NCBI GenBank assembly: GCA_037043235.1
Contig: JAWRVZ010000238.1
Coordinates: forward strand, 102,001 to 166,000
Origin: Rhodeus uyekii
Lineage: Eukaryota; Chordata; Actinopteri; Cypriniformes; Acheilognathidae
DNA length: 64,000 nt
Reading direction: 5' to 3'
How positions within the stretch are numbered: position 1 is the stretch's first letter; the number at the start of each line of letters is the position of its first letter. Both the position numbers and the translations under genes were made by a program. This document shows, one piece after another, positions 43,061 to 52,966 of this stretch. Below the pieces are notes generated by a model that saw nothing but the letters and a program-made list of their open reading frames with translations, did not search any database and was not told the DNA's origin.

Positions 43061-45087
43061 GCCTGAGACAGAAGGTCCACTCTGACGGGAATCCTCCAAG
43101 GAGTGCCGTCTAGGAGGGACACCAAGTCCGAGAACCACACCCTGCCCGGCCACCGCGGGGCAACTAAGGTGAGACGGACCCTGTCCTGGCGAACTTTCTC
43201 TAGAACCCCCGGGAGCAGAGCTACTGGGGGAAAAGCATACAGGGGTAGCCTCGGCCACTCCTGTTGCATTGCGTCCAGTCCCAACGGAGCTGGAGGAGAG
43301 AGGGAGTACCACAGAGGGCAGTGGGTCGCCTCGTGGGACGCAAAGAGGTCCACTTGGGCTTGACCGAACTTCTCCCATATCTGCTCCATCACCTCGGTGT
43401 GGAGCATCCATTCCCCGGGCCTCGGCCCCTGCCTCGACAGGAAGTCTGCTTCCGTGTTCTGGGATCCCGGAATATAAGCTGCCCGTAGGGAGCAGAGTTT
43501 GTTCCGAGCCCAGAGGAGGATCCGCCCGGCCAGCTTGGAAAGCCGAAGGGAGCGGAGACCCCCCTGATGGTTTATGTAGGATACCACCGCCATGTTGTCT
43601 GACTGGACTAACACATGGTGGCCCCGGAGGTCTGGGAGAAAGGCTTGAAGCGCCTTCCAAACTGCCAACATCTCCAACGCATTGATATGCAGAGAGAGGC
43701 AGGCCTCGTTCCATAAACCTTGAGCTGAGCGGTCCCTCAGGACCGCCCCCCAACCCGAGCGGGAGGCGTCTGTCGACAGCGTCACGCGGTGACAGACTGG
43801 TCCCAGTACGGGTCCTTGGGCAAGAAACCAGGGATTCTTCCACTGACTCAAGGCTCGCAGGCAGCGCCTTGAAACCTTGATCAGGCGGGAAGGGTTCCCC
43901 CTCGGGGAAAACCCCCTGGTCTTGAGCCACCACTGCAGACGTCTCATGTGAAGCAAACCTAGCGGTATCACGCAGGAGGCTGCTGCCATGAGCCCCAGAA
44001 CTCTCTGGAAATGTCTGACAGTGACCAGCTGGCCTAGCTTTATGTCGTTGACTGCCGATAGGATTGATGTAATGCGCACGGGGGAAAGCCGTGCCGACAT
44101 TGACACAGAATCCCATACAACGCCTAGGAAAGTCGTGCTCTGCCTCGGCCAGAGTACACTCTTTTGGGCGTTTAGTCTCAGCCCGAGCTCCTTCATATGT
44201 GCGAGAACGACATCTCGATGCCGAACCGCCAAACCTCGAGACTGGGCCAAAATGAGCCAGTCGTCGATATAATTCAAGATCCGGATCCCTCGGGATCGGA
44301 GCGGAGCTAGAGCTGCATCCACGCACTTGGTGAAAGTGCGAGGAGACAAAGCCAGGCCGAACGGAAGAACCCGATACTGATAAGCCTTCCCCCCGAAGGC
44401 GAATCTGAGGAACTTCCGATGCTGAGGAAGGATGGAGACATGGAAATACGCGTCTTTGAGATCTATCGAGACAAACCAGTCCTCGGACCTGATTTGAGCT
44501 ACGATCTGCTTCAGAGTTAACATTCTGAATTTCAGTCGCCTGACAGAACTGTTCAGAGTGCGAAGATCTAAGATAGGGCGTAAGCCTCCACCCTTCTTGG
44601 GAACTATGAAGTACCGGCTGTAGAAACCTGATTCTCTGGCTGAGAGGGGTACATATTCTATGGCCTCTTTCCTCAGCAGTGAGTCTACTTCTCGTTCCAT
44701 GACCAGAGCCTGCTCGGGGTTCACCACTGTTGGTAATACACCCGCGAAGCCGGGAGGATGAACCCGGAATTGAACAGCGTATCCTTCTGATACGGTACGC
44801 AGGACCCATCGAGAGATACCTGGGAGGCGCTGCCACGCCGCCAGGAAATCTACTAGGGGTATCAGTCTCTCGAGACCGACCTCTGGATATAAATATTTTG
44901 CCACCCCGGGGCCCCGGCCGAAACCAGAGGACCGCCGGGGCGGATGCTCTAGGACCCTCCTCAGAGGGGGCAACCTGCCCAGCACGGCCCGAGAGGAGCG
45001 TGACTGGACAAGACTGCCCGCGTAGAGCACGGCCCGGGTCCCTCGAGACCCCGAGCCGTACACCGCGCTTGGTGTGCACTGGTCCAC
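42985..45087 (-). CDS. DIRS reverse transcriptase / RNase H (700 codons)
   Basis: Reverse transcriptase motifs in order: 'YFIVPKKGGGLRPILDLRTL', 'WFVSIDLKDAYFHVSI', 'YRVLPFGLALSPRTF', the catalytic 'ILNYIDDWLI' and 'TTFLGVVWD'. RNase H follows with D in 'LSTDASRSGWGAVL', E in 'NALEMLAVWKAL', D in 'VLVQSDNMAVVSYI' and D in 'NTEADFLSRQ'. A methyltransferase-like DIRS tail is not obvious. The frame is uninterrupted. It copies the element's RNA into circular cDNA, acting with gag in the cytoplasm or nucleus. The start at 45087 is the first ATG of the frame after gag. Confidence 0.93.
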   Translation of the reverse strand: MDQCTPSAVYGSGSRGTRAVLYAGSLVQSRSSRAVLGRLPPLRRVLEHPPRRSSGFGRGPGVAKYLYPEVGLERLIPLVDFLAAWQRLPGISRWVLRTVSEGYAVQFRVHPPGFAGVLPTVVNPEQALVMEREVDSLLRKEAIEYVPLSARESGFYSRYFIVPKKGGGLRPILDLRTLNSSVRRLKFRMLTLKQIVAQIRSEDWFVSIDLKDAYFHVSILPQHRKFLRFAFGGKAYQYRVLPFGLALSPRTFTKCVDAALAPLRSRGIRILNYIDDWLILAQSRGLAVRHRDVVLAHMKELGLRLNAQKSVLWPRQSTTFLGVVWDSVSMSARLSPVRITSILSAVNDIKLGQLVTVRHFQRVLGLMAAASCVIPLGLLHMRRLQWWLKTRGFSPRGNPSRLIKVSRRCLRALSQWKNPWFLAQGPVLGPVCHRVTLSTDASRSGWGAVLRDRSAQGLWNEACLSLHINALEMLAVWKALQAFLPDLRGHHVLVQSDNMAVVSYINHQGGLRSLRLSKLAGRILLWARNKLCSLRAAYIPGSQNTEADFLSRQGPRPGEWMLHTEVMEQIWEKFGQAQVDLFASHEATHCPLWYSLSPPAPLGLDAMQQEWPRLPLYAFPPVALLPGVLEKVRQDRVRLTLVAPRWPGRVWFSDLVSLLDGTPWRIPVRVDLLSQAQGRILHPRPELWNLWVWPLRGPDS

Positions 45088-45130
45088 CCCTCGAGGAGGA
45101 CCAGCGCTGCGAGGCCGCGACCAGAGTGTG

Positions 45131-46603
45131 TCAGGGCCTCTTGCTCTTAGCCTTCCTGGCCTGAAGGACAGCCCTCAGATCTGTCCTTCTGCCAGAGGGC
45201 TGCGGCTGAGTGCGGCGACCAGCGCCGCCACCCGACTGGGGAGGCTGGCGAGAAGCCACACTCTGTCGCTGAGCAGCGCGGTGCGAGGAGCTGCTGCTGG
45301 GCTGCGGCTGGCTCGCAGGCCCAGCTGCCCGAGAGCGGCGGGGGAGAATCTTACGGAACGCTACCTCCTGTTTAGCAGCCTCCTGAAATCTCTCGACGGC
45401 CATCTTGACGGCGTCGCCAAAGAGACCAGGAGGCGTAAGAGGAGCGTCGATAAGAACATTCTTATCCTTTTCTCTGAGGGAAGTCAGGTTGAGCCAGAGA
45501 TGTCTTTCTGTGGCCACCAGGGCTGCCATGGAGCGACCGATAGAACCGGCCGTTTCCCTAGCAGCCCTCAGAGAAAGATCGGTGGCCCTGCGCAGCTCGG
45601 CTACTGCCTCAGGGCCGATTCCCCCGCCCTCATCGAGGTCTGCGAGCAGCTCCGCCTGGTAGGCCTGCAGCAGTGAAGACGTGTGCAAACACGCTGCAGC
45701 CTGACCAGCCGCGGAGTATGCTCTGCCCACCATGGTGGAAGTAACCCGGAGGGGTTTGGTGGGCAGCGTCGGGGTTTTAAGGGGCGGCGATGAATGGGGG
45801 GCGAGGTAGTTAGCCAGCGCCTCCTCCACTCTAGGCATCGCCCCATAGCCGCGCTCTTTGGCTCCCATAATGGTAGCATAGTTAGCGGAAACGCTGCTAT
45901 GCACCCTATGGGAGGCGGGCCGCTTCCAAGACCTCGACACCTCGGTGTGGAGGTCCGGGAAAAACGGCAAACCCCGACGCTGAGGTTGCACTCGAGCAGG
46001 CAGGTAACGCTCGTCTAACCGACTCTTAGGACGAGCGTCCCTGGGCTCAGCTGGCCACTCGAGACCGAGCCTTGCCGTTGCCCGAGTGACAACCTCAAGC
46101 AGCTCCTCAAACGCGGGTGAAGCTGATGGCGGTTCAGCTTCATCCACGTCAATGCTGACTACATCCACCTCTAATTCCTCGGAACTAGAGAGGTTCAGCA
46201 GAGCGTCATCACCCAGGTCGGAAGTAATCACCGCATGGTGCGCTTCCGAATCCTGAGTGAGCGCGGATTCAGCAGGTAAGGGAGGAGAAAAGGGCTCGCC
46301 CGTCTCCGACCCCGCTGCTAAATCCAGCTGCGATCCCCATGAGTGCAGCCGTCGCTGAGCCTCAGCTGCAGCGGGACCAGACCCACGAGGAACGCGAGCC
46401 TGAGCAGTCCCCTCGAAGACTGCCAGGCGTGAGCGAAGAGTGCGCAGCGGCAGCTGCAAACACTCTGCACACTCAGTGCCCTCGAGCGCTGAGCGTGCAT
46501 GAGCTTCGCCCAAACAAAACACACAGAGAGCGTGTGTGTCCTTACCCGTGATAAAACGCGGGCAAGGAGTGACACAACGCCTGAAAGACTGTGAATCCGC
46601 CAT
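45131..46603 (-). CDS. DIRS gag-like ORF1 (490 codons)
   Basis: The first ORF of the element, starting MADSQSFRR at 46603, close to the 5' inverted repeat. An N-terminal Cys/His-rich block ('DTHALCVFCLGEAHARSALE', 'TECAECLQLPL') resembles the one at the start of fish DIRS ORF1. An acidic middle and a C-terminal low-complexity Ser/Gln/Arg-rich region ending in basic residues ('RTDLRAVLQARKAKSKRP') probably bind nucleic acid. The frame is intact. About 43 bases separate its stop from the RT start. Confidence 0.85.
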   Translation of the reverse strand: MADSQSFRRCVTPCPRFITGKDTHALCVFCLGEAHARSALEGTECAECLQLPLRTLRSRLAVFEGTAQARVPRGSGPAAAEAQRRLHSWGSQLDLAAGSETGEPFSPPLPAESALTQDSEAHHAVITSDLGDDALLNLSSSEELEVDVVSIDVDEAEPPSASPAFEELLEVVTRATARLGLEWPAEPRDARPKSRLDERYLPARVQPQRRGLPFFPDLHTEVSRSWKRPASHRVHSSVSANYATIMGAKERGYGAMPRVEEALANYLAPHSSPPLKTPTLPTKPLRVTSTMVGRAYSAAGQAAACLHTSSLLQAYQAELLADLDEGGGIGPEAVAELRRATDLSLRAARETAGSIGRSMAALVATERHLWLNLTSLREKDKNVLIDAPLTPPGLFGDAVKMAVERFQEAAKQEVAFRKILPRRSRAAGPASQPQPSSSSSHRAAQRQSVASRQPPQSGGGAGRRTQPQPSGRRTDLRAVLQARKAKSKRP

Positions 46604-46689
46604 TTCTTCAGAGGTAAGTGAAATATATCGACTTACAGCCAGCAGAGCAACTCAAACACACGTTAGCTTCGAGCGCTGTTGAAGACACT

Positions 46690-46817
46690 AAGCTGAGGCT
46701 GCTAGTCTGCTGCGTGCAGATATACTCCTGGCTCATGACGTCATCAAGAGACAATTACACTAATGCGTTCCCATTTGCGTTATCGACGCAGTGTTGAGTT
46801 CCCTTGACGGGGAACTC
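46690..46817 (-). repeat. DIRS 5' inverted terminal repeat
   Basis: The inverted counterpart of the left arm ('CTCATGACGTCA', 'TCAAGAGACAATTACACTAA', 'TGCGTTATCGACGCAGTGTT'). The gag start lies about 90 bases inside it. Confidence 0.88.
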
Positions 46818-47270
46818 CACGTTTACCAGAACTCTACTGGTTAATAAGTAAGTATTACAAACAAACCGAAATAAAAAACAAACCTGAAGGTGAAGAAACT
46901 CTAAATGTTAACGGAAGACCCGCAAACCTGAGTGACTGAGAGAGAAAGACACCTGTTCTTTATTAACGCTATTTTTGCCTCGTACCTGTCTCTTTCAAAA
47001 TTCTCAAGTCCATCTCTATATTTAGTTTGACTCTTACGCTCAATTTTCTCCCTAGATTTACATAAAACATTTTTTTTTCTGCGATAACACTGGCTTTAAA
47101 GTAGCTTCACCCATGACATTGATTAGATTTTAATTGATTGATTTAGTTTTAAATGAATGAGTCAACATTGATGGTTTGCCCCTCTACAAGAGTTCATCAA
47201 CACAGTTCTGGCCCATTCTAGGAACAGTGCAAAATATTAGACATGAGGAACCAGAGACAATAGGCATATT
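46818..47270. other. No gene recognised
   Basis: AT-rich sequence between the DIRS element and the truncated Gypsy pol. Confidence 0.35.
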
Positions 47271-48917
47271 TTGTGGTATTGTAAACCAACATCACTTACT
47301 GATGATCGACAGAGAAAAACTTGTGTGTGTCATGTAAACATGTTGAAGCTGTATATGAGTCGTGAAGAAGAGATGGAGTCAAAAAGCTCTGTTATTACTC
47401 CTGTAGCTTCGATCGTGGTTGCTTCTGACCCTGATACTGATGAAGATGGTTTGAGACGGCCGAGTGCACTTTCGTGTGGTAGATTAACCAACTCTGATGT
47501 TTTGAAGAATTTGAATTCTTACTTGGTGCACTTATCTGATCCTCAGACATCTGACATTGTGGTGTTGATTAACTCTTTTTCTGGTCTATTTTCAGATGTT
47601 CCCAGCCGTACTCGTGTGCTCAAACATGATATTGATGTAGGTGATCATCCACCTATTAAACAACGTGCTTATCGTGTGAATCCTACAAAACGTAAGATTA
47701 TGGAAACTGAGGTTAAATACCTTGTTCAGAATAAGCTTGCGTTTACGAGTTCTAGCGCCTGGAGTTCTCCGTGTCTACTGGTTCCGAAGTCTGATGGAAC
47801 GCAACGTTTCTGTACGGATTATAGACGAGTGAATGCCGTTACGAAACCAGATTCGTTTCCCCTCCCGCTTATGGAGGATTGTATTGATAAAGTCGGTTTT
47901 GCGCGCTTTGTTACTAAGTTAGATCTGCTAAGGGGGTACTGGCAAGTTCACTTGACGGAGCGCGCGGCTGATATATCTGCTTTCGTTACACCGGATAATT
48001 TCCTCAATTACAACGTGATGGCGTTTGGAATGCGTAACGCTCCCACTACGTTCCAGCGCTTGATGAATAAAGTGCTTGCTGTACTTGAGAACTGTAAAGC
48101 TTATTTGGATGACATCGTGGTTTATTCAGATACTTGGGTGGAGCATCTGTCAATTTTGAGAACTGTTTTTGATCACTTGTTAGCGGTGTCGCTCACTCTT
48201 AACTTAGTTAAGTGTGAATTTGGTCAAGCAACCGTAACTTACTTGGGTAAGACGGTGGGGCAAGGACAAGTTCGGCCTGTTGCCTTGAAAGTTCAGGCTA
48301 TTGTGGATTTTGCTGTTCCTCGAACGAAACGTGATCTTCGACGATTTTTGGGAATGTCTGGGTATTATCGGGGATTTTGTAAAAATTTCTCAGATGTTGT
48401 ATCCCCTCTGACGAATATCCTTCGCGCTTCCCAAAATTTCGAGTGGACTGATGATTGTAAAATTGCTTTTGAGTCTGTGAAAACCCTCTTATGTAGTAAT
48501 CCTGTTTTAACTGCGCCAGATTACACCCGTGCTTTTAAACTGGATTTCGACGTGAGTGGTATTGGTGCTGGCGCTGTTCTTCTGCAAGATGACAAAAACC
48601 AGGTTAAGCACCCTATTGGGTATTTCTCTAAGAAGTTCCTAAAACAACAGGTAAACTATAGTACCATCGAGAAGGAAGCTTTAGCTTTCTTAATGGCTTT
48701 ACAGCATTTTGAAGTTTACATCGGGTCTAGCTCCCTTCCCGTGGTCGTATTTACGGATCACAATCCTTTAGTCTTTCTATCCCGAATGAAGAATTCGAAT
48801 CAAAGAATTATGCGCTGGTCTCTTTTTGTTCAAGATTTTAACCTTGAGATTCGCTACAAGAAAGGTACTGATAATATTCTTGCGGACGCATTGTCTCGAT
48901 CATTTAGTTTGGAGTGA
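47271..48917 (+). CDS. Gypsy pol (Gmr1-type order): integrase tail, RT and RNase H
   Basis: An open frame of 548 codons. It begins with 'RQRKTCVCHVNMLKLYMSR', which I recognise as the end of a Gypsy integrase ('..R.TRVCHVNMLK'), and then enters reverse transcriptase: 'LAFTSSSAWSSPCLLVPKSD', 'GTQRFCTDYRRVNAV', 'FVTKLDLLRGYWQVHL', 'NVMAFGMRNAPTTFQRLMNK', catalytic 'CKAYLDDIVVYSD' and 'VTYLGKTVGQGQVRP'. RNase H follows ('FKLDFDVSGIGAGAVLLQ', 'YSTIEKEALAFLMAL', 'VVFTDHNPLVFL', 'DNILADALSR') and the frame ends there, with the LTR soon after. Integrase therefore preceded RT, as in Gmr1-like elements. The upstream gag, protease and most of integrase are missing. RT and RNase H active sites look intact. 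Confidence 0.88.
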   Translation: MWYCKPTSLTDDRQRKTCVCHVNMLKLYMSREEEMESKSSVITPVASIVVASDPDTDEDGLRRPSALSCGRLTNSDVLKNLNSYLVHLSDPQTSDIVVLINSFSGLFSDVPSRTRVLKHDIDVGDHPPIKQRAYRVNPTKRKIMETEVKYLVQNKLAFTSSSAWSSPCLLVPKSDGTQRFCTDYRRVNAVTKPDSFPLPLMEDCIDKVGFARFVTKLDLLRGYWQVHLTERAADISAFVTPDNFLNYNVMAFGMRNAPTTFQRLMNKVLAVLENCKAYLDDIVVYSDTWVEHLSILRTVFDHLLAVSLTLNLVKCEFGQATVTYLGKTVGQGQVRPVALKVQAIVDFAVPRTKRDLRRFLGMSGYYRGFCKNFSDVVSPLTNILRASQNFEWTDDCKIAFESVKTLLCSNPVLTAPDYTRAFKLDFDVSGIGAGAVLLQDDKNQVKHPIGYFSKKFLKQQVNYSTIEKEALAFLMALQHFEVYIGSSSLPVVVFTDHNPLVFLSRMKNSNQRIMRWSLFVQDFNLEIRYKKGTDNILADALSRSFSLE

Positions 48918-48948
48918 ATCTACTGCGTAGATTCTTTGTGTGTGAGGG

Positions 48949-49604
48949 TGTTATGATCCTCGTTATTTATGAATGGTTCGATGACTCTGTTTTCCTGTTT
49001 CCTAGTTCTGCCTTTCCCATAGGTGAATTCTCAGAGGTTTCTCATTGACCAGGTGGAAGGCGGGGACTATTTAAGGAGGCCGCTGGCATTCATCGGGGAG
49101 CTCATTTCCGATCTGTCCGTGTTCGTGTGAAGAAGCTCCTGGATCCCTCCTCCGGTCGATGTTGTTATAACTTTAGTTTTTTCTGTTACTTGCTTCTCAG
49201 AGCAGAGAAAGAAAAGTTGGCCATTGTTAATTTATTGTTTAATGTTTAGTTCTGTGTTCACGTTATAGAGCGTAGGGGTGTCCTGCCCATTACTTTGAAA
49301 CCTGTTTGTCATTGTTTTTTCCACTAGGGAGTTAGGTAAGGTGAATGTCTTTTGGTTTTCTAACTGGTGAGGTAATTTACTTTATTCTTTTTGTTTGCAC
49401 TGGTTTTGTTTGTTGTTTTGGCCTTGGGACACCCTGAAGAGATGCTCTTTATTCACTTGTTCATTTAATAAATTTAATCTTACTTTCAGTTGTGTTTGTT
49501 TGGTTTGATTATCGGCCAGAGTGAGTTTTTATGGGATCCATCTTCACTAATTGCGCTCCATGTAGTTATTTATTTACCGAACCATAGACTCGGGGCGTAA
49601 TACA
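48949..49604 (+). mobile_element. 3' LTR of the truncated Gypsy element
   Basis: Starts TGTTATGATCCTCGTTATTT right after GTGTGAGGG and ends GGGGCGTAATACA (656 bp). An 'ACTATTTAAGGAGG' box lies near 49066 and AATAAATTTAATC near 49468. The 5' LTR is absent from the window. Confidence 0.78.
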
Positions 49605-49606
49605 AA

Positions 49607-50262
49607 AGACTTCAGTTGGTTTACAAAAGACTTCATCTCTGAAGTTAATGAATTGGCTAAAGGATTTGATTTTCAAGGAGTGAAGTTAACTTTAAAACTC
49701 TCTTCAATGGTTTGTGATGCACCTGCACGTGCATTTCTGAAAAATGTTAAAGGTCACACGGTCTATCACGGATGTGAAAAATGCACACAGGATGGTTTCC
49801 CCCTGGATTACGTCCACTGAGTCAAATAGTAAAAAGATTCTCTGAAAAACAAAGAAGATACAAAAACCCTAACAAAACCAAGCCACATCTACTCAGGAAA
49901 CAGCATGTGAATGGTCCTCTACCTACATCTTTTACTGAAGCCACACAGTACAAAGAGTTACGAACCAGTCCTTACACTCTTAAACTGGAGCAGGCAAACA
50001 GTCAAGTTTACATCGGTGGTAAAGTTGCTAAGCTGCACAACATCATTTCATTAGGGATGAAATTCATGTAGCCTACAGTACCTTCAACCATCATGAACCC
50101 TTTTTTGACTATCCTCTACCATCGTCTACTCACGGCATTCATTTAGTTGACGACCTCTCAACAAGTGTCAATTTCTGCAAGCTTGAGAAAATAGAGTGCA
50201 ACATTTTCCTTGTTCCATTTCACAGTTATTTTGTTTCAATGCCTCTTTTACATACAGAGTAG
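49607..50262 (+). pseudogene. Transposase-like fish multicopy family, 3' part, deleted and frameshifted
   Basis: The frame from 49607 reads 'DFSWFTKDFISEVNELAKGF' and 'LTLKLSSMVCDAPARAFLKN', then 'VKGHTVYHGCEKCTQDG', the CDAPARAF...KGH..Y.GC.KC block of a transposase-like family found in many metazoans. It then joins, with a shift, 'PLSQIVKRFSEKQRRYKNPN' and 'HVNGPLPTSFTEATQYKEL', skipping several hundred residues. A last frame to 50262 reads 'FFDYPLPSSTHGIHLV' and 'SYFVSMPLLHTE' with a stop, which is the normal C-terminus as I recall it. The Gypsy LTR abuts its 5' side. Not functional. Confidence 0.6.
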
Positions 50263-50944
50263 TTCTGTGCCTGTACATATTAATAAATAGTTTATCAATT
50301 TTAAATCACATTGCTGACAATTAATACATTTAAAATGTAATAAACAAAACAGGTTTCCAGTTTGCAGATTTCTTCAAAAAGAGAAGGAAGAAAAATGTAA
50401 TAGTAGAGTTTGAGGGAGAAGGGAAAACTGGACCAGTAGTAAAGTGGTGGTATGCTGAAGCTGCTCCTGCTGATCACCATATAAACAACCACAGCCTGAG
50501 GAAGGGTGACACAACACAAAGCAAGAGTTCTGCACGAGTCAGGGAACAGGAAACTGGACTTTAATTTAACATTAAAGCGGTCCTGAACTGCAGGTGCACT
50601 TATAATGTTGAAACTTGTGATTTGGCAGATTGGCTCCAAAATAAGCTGATTTTAGACTAATGAGAAAGTTTTGAGTTCTGAAACTTGTTTTAATAGTACA
50701 ATTATCTTTTTGATTTCAAAAGATCAAGGAAATTAATTTCTCAGTTCATAGCCCCTTTAATACAGCAGTACAATCAGTAATACATTCTGTAGTTCAGTGA
50801 CACAATACAAAATGTAAAGCACCTGGATTTCATTTTCAGCATCTTTTCACAATGTTGCAACAACTGGAAGAAAGCCAGAGACACATCGGACATCAGTTCA
50901 GAAACTGAACTTCCTGGAAAAAGGATTGTAAAGTAACAGAAGTG
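50263..50944. other. No gene recognised
   Basis: A plus-strand patch near 50390-50470 reads 'NVIVEFEGEGKTGPVVKWWY', which could be an exon of the DUF4806-like gene, but splice sites are not convincing. Confidence 0.25.
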
Positions 50945-51045
50945 CAATTGTTACTTCTGGTTAGACCTAAATTGCATTTCGTTGCCTTGTACCTGTACTT
51001 GTGTAATGACAATAAAGTTGAATCTAATCTAATCTAAAGTAAGCC
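50945..51045 (+). mobile_element. Non-LTR retrotransposon 3' tail
   Basis: 'GCATTTCGTTGCCTTGTACC' then 'TGTAATGACAATAAAGTTGA' and an ATCTA repeat tail, the common 3' end of several fish LINE/SINE families. No coding part precedes it. Confidence 0.55.
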
Positions 51046-52143
51046 CTCACAAAAATAACGAAACAAATGAAAACAGACATAATCTACTTGAACGAAACTT
51101 CATTTTTTAAACATATATACAATTTTTGACTTGATGAAGCTGTGATGCAATAACCTAAATGTTCATATGAACAAATGCGACTATTACAGGCGTAAAGGAA
51201 AAAGAAACCAGCATCAATTGTATCAAGTCTTCATCAAGTATTTATTTGAGTTTTTGCCACAGCACACAAGGGGCAATAAAATGTGTGTGCACTTGCTCTT
51301 TTTACTAGAAAGAAAATATACTCTGATCACGGATCAGATGACGAGATGCAAGAACCCCCAGCCCTGAAAAAGAAAACTGGGAACAGGGAAAGAGTTCATC
51401 CGCACCAAAACCTCCAGCATTTCTGAAACGCACCAAGACAAAAGGTACATTTAAAGGAAAAAAATGCTTTAAATAAAAGCATAATAAAAGTTCTTATCAT
51501 TATTATTATGTCAACAGCATTTGTTAATCAGCAACAAAGAGCCAATGAAGAGCAACAGCAGGCTTGGTGTGAGAGTCTCCCAGCTTTCAGCTTTTTTAAA
51601 TCTGGCTGCTGGAGCTCAAATAAAGACCAGTGTGCAATGTAACAAAATCATAATAATTTACAAATTAAGTGTTTGTAATTAACACAGATTTCTGTTCCTA
51701 CATCATATAAAATAAGTGGTTTAATTCCAGTCTTCTGAAGAGTCACGAACACTTTATATGTTGAACAGGTTTAATTTAGGCTTTTATTTACATGTGCAAT
51801 CCTGGGCAAATTTGGGTTATTAAAATATCACTGATTAAGAATATTCAGAAATCTCACATTTATACAATAGAATAGTTTTTGGTTTTATGTTGTTACAAAG
51901 ATTTTACTTTATTTTTTTATTTAACAGCTCCTCCGTTCTCAGGAGACCTGGAAACCTGGGTGCAGGGAGTCAGGGTGGTCTCCAGGGTGTTATCCGAGGA
52001 ACCGGGACCCTGGGTGGCGCAGCCCTCCAGGGCGGAGCAGGAGGATCAGGGACCCGTGGCAGCGCAGCCTTCCATGGTGGAGCTGGTGGCTCAGGAGCCC
52101 AGGGTGACGCAGTCTTCCTGGGCGGCGTCGGAGGATCAGGAAC

Positions 52144-52950
52144 CTAAGGTGGTGCTGGTGGCTCAGGAGCCCCGAGTGACGCAGCCCTCCATGGCGGCGC
52201 TGGAGGATAAGGAAGCCAGGTTTGCCCAGGAGGCTCCGCCTCCTCTTTCCCACCCGCCCTCGCGCAGGCACTATGGCCCCCCCAAAAAAAATATTTAGTA
52301 TTAGTCCCGGGATGGAGGCTTGGAGGAGGCTTGGGTGGAACCGGCAGTTCAGGCCACGGGAGGTCCGGGTCTGGCAGGGCCGGCGGTTCAGGCAGGCGGA
52401 TCTTGGGCGCTGGCTCTGGTGGGCGGATCACGGGCGCTGGCTCTGGCGGGCGGATCACGGGCGCTGACTCTGGCGGGCGGATCACGGGCTCTGGCTGGCG
52501 AGGCGCGGGAACAGGCGCTGGGCGGCGAGCGGCAGGCGTGGGCGCTGGCTGACGAGCGGCAGGCGAGGGCGCTGGCTGACGAGCGGCAGGGGTGGGCGCT
52601 GGCTGACGAGCGGCAGGCTCAGGAGGAGAGACTGGATGGACTGGCTGTCTGGACCGGGGGTATTCGCTCTCCAGACACCTAATTATGGCCTCCTGCCAGC
52701 GAAGTCCTGTGGTGTCTGGGAGTTTCCTCTTTTGATGGTAATTCGCCCCAATCCAGTACAGCGAATTTAGCGTCGCGTCATCAAAGGGTGACAACGCGGC
52801 GAGCGCGCTGAACTCCATAGTGAACTTGAGAAAGTCCGTGTTTCTATGGGCGATGGTGACAAACTCCAGTCGATAATCCATCCCTTTCAAAGTCTTTTCT
52901 AGGCGACTAACCTTCTTCTTTTCTTCCAAAAGTCGCTCTTGGGTGACCAA
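52144..52950 (-). CDS. gag-like ORF of the minus-strand LTR element, Pro-rich
   Basis: 268 codons, starting at 52950 close to the LTR. Residues 1-30 look coiled-coil ('RLLEEKKKVSRLEKTLKGMD'). Residues 35-105 ('TDFLKFTMEFSALAALSPFD', 'TLNSLYWIGANYHQ', 'GLRWQEAIIRCLES') occupy the same place and length as the gag-like domain of the other two elements, though the wording differs. Two sets of 9-residue repeats follow (PAARQPAPT and PVIRPPEPA types, 27-bp DNA repeats at about 52400-52620). No enzymatic domain. The frame is open, but without a 3' LTR the element is not transposable as it stands. Confidence 0.6.
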   Translation of the reverse strand: MVTQERLLEEKKKVSRLEKTLKGMDYRLEFVTIAHRNTDFLKFTMEFSALAALSPFDDATLNSLYWIGANYHQKRKLPDTTGLRWQEAIIRCLESEYPRSRQPVHPVSPPEPAARQPAPTPAARQPAPSPAARQPAPTPAARRPAPVPAPRQPEPVIRPPESAPVIRPPEPAPVIRPPEPAPKIRLPEPPALPDPDLPWPELPVPPKPPPSLHPGTNTKYFFWGGHSACARAGGKEEAEPPGQTWLPYPPAPPWRAASLGAPEPPAPP

Positions 52951-52966
52951 ACCCGGTCGGTTGTTC

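Larger units (their letters stand above)
41590..46817 (-). mobile_element. Apparently full-length DIRS-1-type retrotransposon
   Basis: A minus-strand element with inverted termini, an internal complementary region and three open frames: gag (46603-45131), RT/RNase H (45087-42985) and tyrosine recombinase (about 43060-41987). DIRS elements use a tyrosine recombinase instead of integrase and make no target duplication; none is apparent here. All three frames are free of stops, so this copy may be competent. It is much more GC-rich than its surroundings. Confidence 0.93.

Noticed and set aside
43060..45079. First 670 codons of the 1030-codon DIRS frame as protein
   Set aside because: They lie out of frame over RT/RNase H and contain no recognisable domain; only the C-terminal recombinase is counted.
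51879..52298. Plus-strand Gln/Glu/Pro-rich frame after a polypyrimidine-AG site
   Set aside because: It is mostly the complement of the GC-rich repeats in the minus-strand LTR element. Exon use cannot be excluded but nothing supports it.
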